Shown here: one piece after another, positions 1 to 4,972 of the stretch | Layout: each line of letters begins with the position of its first letter | How positions within the stretch are numbered: the first letter of the stretch is position 1 | Assembly (NCBI GenBank): GCA_030612485.1 | Contig: JAUWNS010000154.1 | Span: 1 to 5,607 of the forward strand | Origin: Candidatus Bipolaricaulota bacterium | GTDB lineage: Bacteria > Bipolaricaulota > Bipolaricaulia > UBA7950 > UBA9294 | DNA length: 5,607 nucleotides | Direction: 5' to 3' | Notes under the pieces: generated by a model | What the model was told of the DNA's origin: nothing | Seen by the model: the letters and a program-made list of their open reading frames with translations, nothing else | Database searches by the model: none | Translations under genes and position numbers: made by a program

Positions 1-765
1 CATGATGCTGGCCATGAAGAGCAGACTGATCAACGGTACCCCACGGATGATTTCGATGTACGCGGTACATACCCAGCGAATGGCCGGCAACTCACTCCGC
101 CGTCCGAGGGCCAACAGTACACCTATGGGGAACGAGAGGCCGATCCCCACTATCGCACCGATCAAGTTAAGCAGAAAACCCCAAGTAGTCCTTCTTCCGA
201 TTACAGGGAGGATTCCCCCCAACCCATTGAGCAAAACGAGGCTAATGGGAAATGATAATATCCAGGCAGCGATCTCCAGGCGTTTGCACCAGCGAATCCC
301 TTTGCTGAGATGCCCCAAGCCAAACCCGACGGCCGCGGCAACGGCAATACCGAGGAGCCATCCTCGAGTCCCCCAAGGAAACGGAAGAATAGCCAACAGA
401 ACCGATACCGAAGCAACTACTGTGGAGACCCGACGCATCAGGCCTCCATGGGATCCACTACTGAACCCCAATAAGAAAGCGATGATATACCCGGTTGTCC
501 ACACACGCCACAGGTATTCTATTGGGTACGTACCGACCAACAGTAGCTTTAAGTTGGCGGGAATAACCTCCCACCGTGCCCCCAAGGCCCATTTAAACAG
601 ACCGAATACGGCTATCACGATCAGCGCTGCCGACACGATGGTGAGTATCGCATTGAGCCAGCTGCTGAAGAGGTTCTCCTTCAACCACCGGAGAACGGGG
701 ATTCGCTCGCTAGGAGGCCGGAGCTGCTCTTTAACTGTGTGAACGGTCTGTTGATTATCGCTCAT
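1..765 (-). CDS. aapM: General L-amino acid ABC transporter permease AapM (C-terminus missing)
   Basis: Second membrane permease of an Aap-type general (polar) L-amino acid importer; it pairs with AapQ in the inner membrane and forms the channel driven by the AapP ATPase. The minus strand is open from ATG at 765-763 to the window edge, giving 255 residues of a family usually near 380. The missing third should carry the EAA loop that contacts the ATPase. Visible parts are a polar N-terminus, hydrophobic segments near residues 38-58, 88-103, 112-129, 136-152, 164-182 and 196-220, and a last one starting near 242. Family hallmarks are TYPIEYLWRVW at 79-89, LLALGRRSELP at 217-227, and YIEIIRGVPLISLLFMAS at 236-253, the start of the BPD_transp_1 domain. 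The loop between the first membrane segment and the TYPIEYLWR motif is shorter than I recall in rhizobial AapM. It starts 2 nt after the aapQ stop with GGAG 8 nt upstream, inside the aapQ end, so translational coupling is likely. Family assignment is firm; the substrate range is inferred. Confidence 0.93.
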   Translation of the reverse strand, partial: MSDNQQTVHTVKEQLRPPSERIPVLRWLKENLFSSWLNAILTIVSAALIVIAVFGLFKWALGARWEVIPANLKLLLVGTYPIEYLWRVWTTGYIIAFLLGFSSGSHGGLMRRVSTVVASVSVLLAILPFPWGTRGWLLGIAVAAAVGFGLGHLSKGIRWCKRLEIAAWILSFPISLVLLNGLGGILPVIGRRTTWGFLLNLIGAIVGIGLSFPIGVLLALGRRSELPAIRWVCTAYIEIIRGVPLISLLFMASIM

Positions 766-767
766 GA

Positions 768-1949
768 TCAGCGCTCCACCAACTTCATACGTTGATTATA
801 GTAGTTCATCAACAGGGAAGTCAGCAGGCTCATCGTGAGGTAGCTGGCCATGATCAGCAGGATCATCTCGACGGCGCGTCCGGTTTGGTTGAAGATGGTC
901 GTTCCCACGTTCATCAAATCATAGTACCCGATGAGGATCGCCAGACTGGAGTTCTTGGTTAGGTTGAGGTATTGACTGGCCAACGGCGGGATGATGACTC
1001 GTAGAGCCTGGGGTAGTATCACCAAACGCAGGATCAGCGTGTTTTTCAAACCAATCGCCTTGGCCGCTTCTGTTTGCCCCTTGTTGACGGCGGTGATCCC
1101 CGCCCGCACGATCTCGGCGATGAATGCCGCGGTGTACACCGATAACCCGATGAGAAGTGCGGTAAATGATGTTGACAGCCAGAGACCTCCCTCAAAGTTA
1201 AAGCGGCCTAACACAGGCACGGTCAGAGCCAATGGGTTGCCAGGGGTGATGAACCACCCGGCAACCAGAGTCAGGATGAGAACCGTTGTTGCCCATATAA
1301 TGGGAAACCCTGGACGTTCTGTGCTCTTGAGCTGAATGCGGCGGAATACGTAGACAGCGATTGCCAAAACCAAGCCACTGATGATGTACCACACCCACGT
1401 GCCAAACGATTCCGTTAGCGTCATCCAAGGCATGTACACTCCCCGCCGAGTCAGGTAGATCGAACCGGGCAAGCTGATGCTGTTCTTGACCATCGGTAGC
1501 CCGGTCAACATCACTGCAAAGTACCAGAAGAACAACTGCACGAGCAAGGGGATGTTACGAATTATCTCTACGTATAGGCCAGCCAACTTCTTTACCAGCC
1601 AGTTGTTCGACAGACGGGCGATACCGATGATCGTTCCGATAATCGTTGCCAATACGATGCCGATTACCGCTACTCGGATCGTGTTGACGATTCCGACCCA
1701 AAATGCGTACCCGTTGACATCGGTCGGATCGTAGCGTAGACCCTCCGAGATAGGGAAACCCGCCGTGTTCTTGAGGAAACCAAAACCAATCTTCAGACCA
1801 CACGCCTTGAGGTTGGTCTGTAGGTTGTTGAGCAACCACCATATTCCGGCGGCGATGACTATAAGGAAGAGGATCTGACTCACTACACGTAGGACACGAA
1901 TATCTCGCCAAAAAGGGATCGACTGGGAGGAAGCAACCTTCTTACTCAA
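768..1949 (-). CDS. aapQ: General L-amino acid ABC transporter permease AapQ
   Basis: First membrane permease of the importer, complete at 393 residues from the TTG start (394 from a GTG one codon earlier), the usual family length. The N-terminus is cytoplasmic, followed by a membrane segment near residues 24-42 (numbering from GTG). The conserved NGYAFWVGIVNTIRVAVIGI stretch at 80-99 opens the BPD_transp_1 core. LYVEIIRNIPLLVQLFFWYF at 126-145 is a strong AapQ/YhdX hallmark. Further segments lie near 187-203, 217-235 and 258-278. The EAA loop is at 295-314: E295-A-A, G301, then V-I-L-P ending at P314, with the family-typical QALRVIIPP after it; this loop docks on the ATPase. A large insertion at about 150-255 between the core helices is normal for this subfamily. 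AAGGAG lies 3 nt before GTG but 6 nt before TTG at 1949-1947, so I prefer TTG. It follows aapJ after 74 nt and precedes aapM by 2 nt. Confidence 0.95.
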   Translation of the reverse strand: MSKKVASSQSIPFWRDIRVLRVVSQILFLIVIAAGIWWLLNNLQTNLKACGLKIGFGFLKNTAGFPISEGLRYDPTDVNGYAFWVGIVNTIRVAVIGIVLATIIGTIIGIARLSNNWLVKKLAGLYVEIIRNIPLLVQLFFWYFAVMLTGLPMVKNSISLPGSIYLTRRGVYMPWMTLTESFGTWVWYIISGLVLAIAVYVFRRIQLKSTERPGFPIIWATTVLILTLVAGWFITPGNPLALTVPVLGRFNFEGGLWLSTSFTALLIGLSVYTAAFIAEIVRAGITAVNKGQTEAAKAIGLKNTLILRLVILPQALRVIIPPLASQYLNLTKNSSLAILIGYYDLMNVGTTIFNQTGRAVEMILLIMASYLTMSLLTSLLMNYYNQRMKLVER

Positions 1950-1955
1950 CACCTA

Positions 1956-1961
1956 CTCCTT
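1956..1961 (-). promoter_or_regulatory. Ribosome binding site of aapQ
   Basis: AAGGAG on the minus strand. It is 3 nt from a GTG (1952-1950) and 6 nt from the in-frame TTG (1949-1947). The spacing favours TTG, matching the TTG starts of aapJ and pyk in this window. Confidence 0.6.
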
Positions 1962-1977
1962 CCGCGGACGAAGAATA

Positions 1978-2009
1978 GAGTACAGCCTGCCTTACAACAG
2001 GCTGTACTC
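1978..2009 (-). terminator. Intercistronic hairpin between aapJ and aapQ (partial terminator or mRNA stabiliser)
   Basis: A perfect 12-bp inverted repeat: GAGTACAGCCTG at 1978-1989 and CAGGCTGTACTC at 1998-2009, with an 8-nt loop. It starts 14 nt after the aapJ stop on the leftward transcript. The bases that follow the stem are only mildly T-rich (TATTCTTC), without a clean U-run, so it is not a strong intrinsic terminator. In ABC operons a hairpin after the binding-protein gene commonly protects the upstream message and lowers permease expression, so that binding protein exceeds permease. The stem is seen directly; the role is inferred from that pattern. Confidence 0.75.
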
Positions 2010-2023
2010 ATCAATTGAGAATC

Positions 2024-3034
2024 CTAGCGCCATGCAGGGCAGTAAATCAGCCCACCGTTTGTCCACAAATCGTTGAGCGATCCAGCTCGCGGGATATCGA
2101 GGCCATTGGGACCCAAGTGACGATCGTAGAGCTCACCGTAGTTACCGACCGCTGCGATAACGTTCACCGCCCAGTCTTCGGCCAGGCCTAGCTTAGCCCC
2201 CATTCCGCCTTCCACTCCGAGGAAGCGGCGGACCTCAGGGTTAGTGCTTTCAAACGTAGTTGCGTTGGCCTGCGTAATGCCATGCTCTTCAGCAAAGAAC
2301 GTGGCGAAGATGGTCCACTTGACGATATCGTACCACTCGCTGTCGCCGTGGCGGACGACGGGTCCCAGGGGTTCTTTAGAGATCGTGTCGGGCAGAATGA
2401 CATGATCTGCAGGTACAGCAGCAGTGGTTCGCAGCGACGCCAGCTGGGATTTATCGCTGGTATAGCAGTCACACGCTTCGCGGTCATATGCGCCGAAAGA
2501 CGCTTCTGTGTCGGCAAACACCTGTGTGGTCAACGCCAACCCATGCTCTCGGAATGCGTCGGCCAGGTTGCCCTCGGTGGTCGTACCTGATGTAACACAG
2601 ACCGTAGCTCCGTCCATATCTTTGATCGAGTTGATGCCATCAGCCTTGCGGACGATGAACCCCTGCCCATCGTAGAACGTGGTTGGACAGAAGTCTAGCC
2701 CGAGGTCTTTGGAATCGCGGGTGAGCGTCCAAGTGGTATTGCGGATCAGGACGTCGATCTGACCGGTCTGCAACGCAGTGAGGCGTTCTCCTGCAGTCAA
2801 GGGAATGAACTCAATATCCACACCGATCGCAGCTGCGATCGCCCTGCCGTAGTCGACATCAAATCCAGCATATTCACCAGTGGCTGCATCCAAAGCACCA
2901 AAACCCGGCAGAACAGCGTTGACGCCCACAATCAACTTACCACGAGCCAGCACGGTGTCCAGGGTTGCCGACCCCATCGCGCAGACGGAAACAAACAACG
3001 CCAACAAAACAGCAACAACTAACATCCTCTTCAA
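2024..3034 (-). CDS. aapJ: General L-amino acid ABC transporter, periplasmic binding protein AapJ
   Basis: Solute-binding protein that captures L-amino acids in the periplasm and delivers them to AapQ/AapM. It has 336 residues from the TTG at 3034-3032, close to the usual 340 or so for AapJ. TTG is chosen because AAGGAGG lies 5 nt upstream; the in-frame ATG at 3073 has no such site and would put 13 extra residues before the signal peptide. The N-terminus is a signal peptide (KRM, then a hydrophobic run to about residue 18, cleavage probably near SA-TLDTV at 22-24). A Cys at 18 follows F-V-S-V, a poor lipobox, so a lipoprotein is unlikely. AapJ hallmarks: VNAVLPGFG at 38-46, GFDVDYGRAIAAAI at 57-70, LIRNTTWTLTRD at 96-107, FYDGQGFIV at 120-128, SGTTTEGNL at 149-157, CYTSDKSQLA at 190-199, SKEPLGPVVRHGD at 219-231, VGNYGELYDR at 296-305, and a closing GGLIYCPAWR. 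It is first in the operon behind a strong promoter. Confidence 0.96.
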   Translation of the reverse strand: MKRMLVVAVLLALFVSVCAMGSATLDTVLARGKLIVGVNAVLPGFGALDAATGEYAGFDVDYGRAIAAAIGVDIEFIPLTAGERLTALQTGQIDVLIRNTTWTLTRDSKDLGLDFCPTTFYDGQGFIVRKADGINSIKDMDGATVCVTSGTTTEGNLADAFREHGLALTTQVFADTEASFGAYDREACDCYTSDKSQLASLRTTAAVPADHVILPDTISKEPLGPVVRHGDSEWYDIVKWTIFATFFAEEHGITQANATTFESTNPEVRRFLGVEGGMGAKLGLAEDWAVNVIAAVGNYGELYDRHLGPNGLDIPRAGSLNDLWTNGGLIYCPAWR

Positions 3035-3039
3035 GACTA

Positions 3040-3046
3040 CCTCCTT
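3040..3046 (-). promoter_or_regulatory. Ribosome binding site of aapJ
   Basis: AAGGAGG on the minus strand, a near-full anti-16S match, 5 nt before TTG at 3034-3032. It fixes the start codon; the ATG three codons further in (KRM) would be 14 nt away. Confidence 0.8.
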
Positions 3047-3106
3047 GTAAACTTTGACAAACACCAAAACCAACGCGCCTTGACGAACTAGAAAAACCTA
3101 ACTACT

Positions 3107-3139
3107 GCACCACCTCCTTCCCTTTCAGGGAGCGGGTGC
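3107..3139 (-). promoter_or_regulatory. Hairpin in the aapJ leader enclosing an orphan Shine-Dalgarno
   Basis: On the leftward transcript GCACC and CTCC (3139-3135, 3132-3129) pair with GGAG and GGTGC (3117-3114, 3111-3107). This gives 9 bp interrupted by a 2x2 internal loop, with an 11-nt apical loop that can itself form AGGGA/TCCCT pairs. The 3' arm overlaps AAGGAGGTG (3119-3111), a textbook ribosome binding site with no usable gene after it: the next GTG frame reads GTG-GTG-CAG-TAG. A run of five T follows about 10 nt after the stem, too far for a standard terminator. The function is unknown; attenuation or control of ribosome loading is possible. Confidence 0.45.
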
Positions 3140-3169
3140 TCTCCGCACACGCTTGTCTCAATCCTTTAC

Positions 3170-3208
3170 GATAACAACCATAATTCTATTTTAGGAGATA
3201 ACTACCAT
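3170..3208. repeat. Direct repeat GATAACWACCAT, two copies 27 bp apart
   Basis: GATAACAACCAT at 3170-3181 and GATAACTACCAT at 3197-3208 match at 11 of 12 positions. The last part, CTACCATA, recurs at 3250-3257 over the aapJ -10 element. The copies lie about 40-75 nt downstream of the predicted aapJ start site. They may be binding sites for a regulator or leftovers of a local duplication; the sequence alone does not decide. Confidence 0.5.
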
Positions 3209-3218
3209 TTCTTATAAT
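3190..3218 (+). promoter_or_regulatory. Possible upstream plus-strand promoter with perfect TATAAT
   Basis: TATAAT at 3213-3218 matches the -10 consensus exactly, but the hexamer 17 bp upstream (TTTAGG, 3190-3195) matches only half of the -35 consensus. In AT-rich DNA this can be chance. If used, transcription would start near 3225, facing the aapJ promoter, and would give pyk a leader of about 150 nt. Confidence 0.2.
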
Positions 3219-3222
3219 TGCT

Positions 3223-3247
3223 AGGAATTTCTAAGTTAGAAATCCCT
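3223..3247. promoter_or_regulatory. 25-bp dyad over the predicted aapJ start site, likely operator
   Basis: The core ATTTCTAAGTTAGAAAT (3227-3243) is a perfect 8+1+8 palindrome. Beyond one mismatched pair (3226/3244) it continues with AGG...CCT, giving 11 matched pairs over 25 bp. It begins 5 bp downstream of the aapJ -10 and covers the predicted start site near 3245, a classic position for a repressor. As RNA it could also form a small 5' hairpin. The regulator is not encoded in the window. Confidence 0.6.
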
Positions 3248-3251
3248 TTCT

Positions 3252-3280
3252 ACCATAACGGGAAACGATAGGAAAGTCAA
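3252..3280 (-). promoter_or_regulatory. Sigma70-type promoter of the aapJQM operon
   Basis: On the minus strand TTGACT (3280-3275, five of six consensus bases) is followed by a 17-bp spacer and TATGGT (3257-3252, four of six). The predicted start is near 3245, which leaves a leader of about 210 nt before aapJ. The ideal spacing, good -35 and surrounding symmetric sites support it. I found no better match closer to the gene. Confidence 0.65.
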
Positions 3281-3298
3281 TAGGTTTTTTTATCGTTT
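3263..3298. repeat. Inverted repeat AAACGATA/TATCGTTT spanning the aapJ -35
   Basis: AAACGATA at 3263-3270 and TATCGTTT at 3291-3298 are perfect 8-bp inverted arms with 20 bp between them and centres 28 bp apart. One arm lies in the spacer of the aapJ promoter and the other just upstream of its -35, fitting a two-site operator or activator site. As plus-strand RNA the arms can zip further through A-U and G-U pairs to an 8-nt loop, and a T-run to 3302 follows, so a weak rightward terminator is an alternative reading. ACGATA also occurs at 3168-3173. Confidence 0.5.
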
Positions 3299-3319
3299 TT
3301 TTGCCATTCCACGCAGAGG

Positions 3320-3348
3320 TTTCCTGCTCAGGAGGAAAGTCGTAAAAT
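3320..3348 (+). promoter_or_regulatory. Candidate promoter of pyk
   Basis: TAAAAT at 3343-3348 matches five of six -10 bases. TTTCCT at 3320-3325, 17 bp upstream, matches only three of six -35 bases. The start would be near 3355, giving a short leader of about 25 nt that still contains the pyk ribosome binding site. TTGCCA at 3301-3306 is a better -35 hexamer but has no -10 at proper distance. Confidence 0.4.
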
Positions 3349-3364
3349 AGATCGACAGCTGATC

Positions 3365-3370
3365 AGGGAG
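3365..3370 (+). promoter_or_regulatory. Ribosome binding site of pyk, fixing a TTG start
   Basis: AGGGAG lies 8 nt before TTG at 3379-3381. The ATG at 3371 directly abuts this site and opens only ATG-GCG-GAT-TGA, so it cannot be the pyk start. Confidence 0.65.
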
Positions 3371-3378
3371 ATGGCGGA

Positions 3379-4818
3379 TTGAACAATACACGCACGAAGA
3401 TCGTATGCACTATTGGTCCTTCCTCACGCGACGAGGAGACACTGCGGGCACTGGTCGATGCGGGGATGGATGTGGCACGGATAAACTTCTCGCACGGAAC
3501 AAAGGACGAGCACGAAGAGGATATCGCCACAATCCGTCGCGTCGCCCAGGAAAAAGATGCGCCTATCGCGATCATGGCCGACCTGCAAGGCCCAAAACTC
3601 CGCGTCGGAACTATCGATCCTGAGCCACTCATCCTGAAGACCGACGATCGACTGGTCCTCACAACCCGCCCAGCAACGGGAAAGGGAAACGTAGTAAACC
3701 TCCCTCACCCGGATCTGATCAGCGATATTCACGTGGGTGACCCCCTCCTCCTCGACGATGGTGCTCTCGAATTCGTCATCGAGGCGAAAGGAGCGGATGA
3801 ACTTGTCTGTCAAGTCATCGTGGGGGGCGAACTCCTATCCCACAAAGGGGTTGCCGCACCACGCAGCGCCGTGTGCGGTGAATCACATCTCTCGTCCCTC
3901 ACACCGAAGGACCGGGCAGACGCCGCCTTCGCCATCGAACACGGGGTCGACTTCATCGCTCTCTCGTTCGTGCGCGGAAAGGGTGATATTGAGGCATTGC
4001 GCTCTCTGATCTACCGTGAAACAGGGAAAGAGATCGCTGTTCCGATCGTGGCCAAGATCGAAAAGCGTGAAGCGCTGAATAATTTCGACGCTATCCTTGA
4101 GGCGACAGACGCGGTGATGGTGGCACGCGGAGATCTGGGAGTGGAAGTCTCTGTACAGGAGGTTCCCCTGCACCAGAAGGAGATCATCCGCAAGTGTAAC
4201 GCCGTGGGGAAGCCAGTGATTACGGCTACACAGATGCTGCAGTCGATGATCGCAAGCCCTACTCCCACCCGCGCGGAGGCGAGCGACGTAGCAAACGCGA
4301 TCCTCGACGGGACCGATGCGGTGATGCTCTCCGGGGAGACCGCAATCGGCCACTATCCCGTGCGCGCGGTGGAGATGATGACGAAGATCTCCGCCACGGT
4401 CGAGGAGAAGATGCTCCGTTGGGTGGATCCGGTGAGCTTCACGGACGTCGAACACGCACACCCGATCACCGACGCGATCAGCGATGCCACGGCAACGATC
4501 GCCAAGGAACTCGGTGTACGGTTGATTGTCACCTCCACCTGGAGCGGGTACACGGCCCGTCAGGTCGCGCGGGAGCGCCCAAGAGAACCGATCATGGCCT
4601 TCACTCCCAGTGAGGATACCTATCGAAGGCTAGCTCTGCCATGGGGCGTAAGCCCGGTCCTTGTGCCACAGCACGAAGACACCGACGAGATGATCGAGAC
4701 GATGGCACGCACCGTCCTTGACTTGCGCCTCGGGCAGCCAGGGGAACTCGTCGTTATCACCGGGGGGATCCCACTGGGCGTCGGACGGACCAACTTCCTC
4801 AAGGTGCACCGGTTATGA
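3379..4818 (+). CDS. pyk: Pyruvate kinase
   Basis: Cytoplasmic glycolytic enzyme that converts phosphoenolpyruvate and ADP to pyruvate and ATP. It is complete at 479 residues, normal for bacterial enzymes without the extra C-terminal PEP-utiliser domain. The TTG start puts TRTKIVCTIGPSS at 4-16, the canonical N-terminus. The barrel A domain contains ARINFSHG at 33-40 (R34, N36, S38) and ADLQGPKLR at 67-75. The B lid covers about 76-170. The signature VPIVAKIEKREAL at 221-233 gives catalytic K226 and metal ligand E228, with Lys replacing the commoner Asn of KIEN. MVARGDLGVE at 247-256 has metal ligand D252, ITATQML at 281-287 has catalytic T284, and MLSGETAIGHYP is at 316-327. The C domain (from about 345) has the phosphate-binding loop STWSGYTAR at 386-394, so allosteric control by a sugar phosphate is plausible. 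L69, Q70 and K73 replace Thr, Lys and Glu of rabbit 113, 114 and 117, which indicates a potassium-independent enzyme. Confidence 0.97.
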   Translation: MNNTRTKIVCTIGPSSRDEETLRALVDAGMDVARINFSHGTKDEHEEDIATIRRVAQEKDAPIAIMADLQGPKLRVGTIDPEPLILKTDDRLVLTTRPATGKGNVVNLPHPDLISDIHVGDPLLLDDGALEFVIEAKGADELVCQVIVGGELLSHKGVAAPRSAVCGESHLSSLTPKDRADAAFAIEHGVDFIALSFVRGKGDIEALRSLIYRETGKEIAVPIVAKIEKREALNNFDAILEATDAVMVARGDLGVEVSVQEVPLHQKEIIRKCNAVGKPVITATQMLQSMIASPTPTRAEASDVANAILDGTDAVMLSGETAIGHYPVRAVEMMTKISATVEEKMLRWVDPVSFTDVEHAHPITDAISDATATIAKELGVRLIVTSTWSGYTARQVARERPREPIMAFTPSEDTYRRLALPWGVSPVLVPQHEDTDEMIETMARTVLDLRLGQPGELVVITGGIPLGVGRTNFLKVHRL

Positions 4819-4837
4819 CTGTAGACCCCGCCCTTCT

Positions 4838-4864
4838 CTGAACCAGCCCTTTCTTGGTCAGTTT
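4838..4864 (+). terminator. Weak possible terminator after pyk
   Basis: CTGA and CCA (4838-4845, with one bulged A) pair with TGG and TCAG (4855-4861), followed by only TTT. The stem is short and the T-run poor, so read-through into proS is quite possible. Confidence 0.2.
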
Positions 4865-4891
4865 CCCACCCGGCCGAGAAATGGGTACACT
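4863..4891 (+). promoter_or_regulatory. Candidate promoter of proS
   Basis: TTCCCA (4863-4868) and TACACT (4886-4891) each match four of six consensus bases, with an ideal 17-bp spacer, leaving a leader of about 100 nt. No T-box core (TGGNACCGCG) is visible in the 178-nt gap. A weaker alternative is TTGTTT (4900-4905) with TACAAG further downstream. Confidence 0.3.
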
Positions 4892-4972
4892 TACAACGCT
4901 TGTTTTAAGGCGAGACAGGCTCTACAAGGACTATCCAAGAGAAGCGTCGGGCTCATCCTGACGGCTCACTGA

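Larger units (their letters stand above)
3035..3378. other. Divergent control region between aapJ and pyk (no gene)
   Basis: 344 bases without a credible gene, visibly AT-rich between about 3161 and 3310 compared with the flanking genes. From left to right it holds the aapJ ribosome binding site, a leader hairpin (3107-3139), a direct repeat (3170-3208), a possible plus-strand TATAAT (3213-3218), a 25-bp dyad (3223-3247), the aapJ promoter (3252-3280), an inverted repeat spanning its -35 (3263-3298), two T-runs, a candidate pyk promoter (3320-3348) and the pyk ribosome binding site. I searched the leader by eye for T-box, lysine, glutamine and glycine riboswitch cores and did not find a convincing match. 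Confidence 0.8.

Noticed and set aside
2..742. A 246-codon plus-strand open frame opposite aapM
   Set aside because: It is antisense to a clear AapM permease; its translation is rich in Arg, Pro and Thr with no recognisable motif and it has no ribosome binding site.
2978..2989. AapJ as a lipoprotein with lipid-modified Cys18
   Set aside because: The residues before the Cys (F-V-S-V) do not fit the lipobox, which needs Gly, Ala or Ser just before it.
3071..3073. ATG at 3073 as the aapJ start
   Set aside because: It has no ribosome binding site at proper distance and would place 13 residues before the signal peptide; AAGGAGG then lies inside the gene, exactly 5 nt before TTG at 3034.
3158..3208. 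Two tiny leader frames on the minus strand, MVVIS (3208-3191) and MVVIVKD (3181-3158), which could suggest Val/Ile attenuation
   Set aside because: Neither has a Shine-Dalgarno sequence, and the similarity comes from the direct repeat; no terminator/antiterminator pair follows clearly.
3329..3338. AGGAGGAAA as a ribosome binding site upstream of pyk
   Set aside because: No ATG, GTG or TTG follows within 12 nt, and it lies inside the spacer of the candidate pyk promoter.
3371..3382. Mini reading frame ATG-GCG-GAT-TGA overlapping the pyk TTG start
   Set aside because: The ribosome binding site abuts the ATG with no spacing, so it would not be translated efficiently.
3883..4461. A 192-codon minus-strand open frame inside pyk
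   Set aside because: It is antisense to conserved pyruvate kinase motifs; its His/Arg/Cys-rich translation is typical of a shadow frame.
4881..4961. A 26-codon plus-strand frame from ATG at 4881 in the pyk-proS gap
   Set aside because: There is no proper ribosome binding site, the peptide is unremarkable, and the candidate proS promoter overlaps its start.
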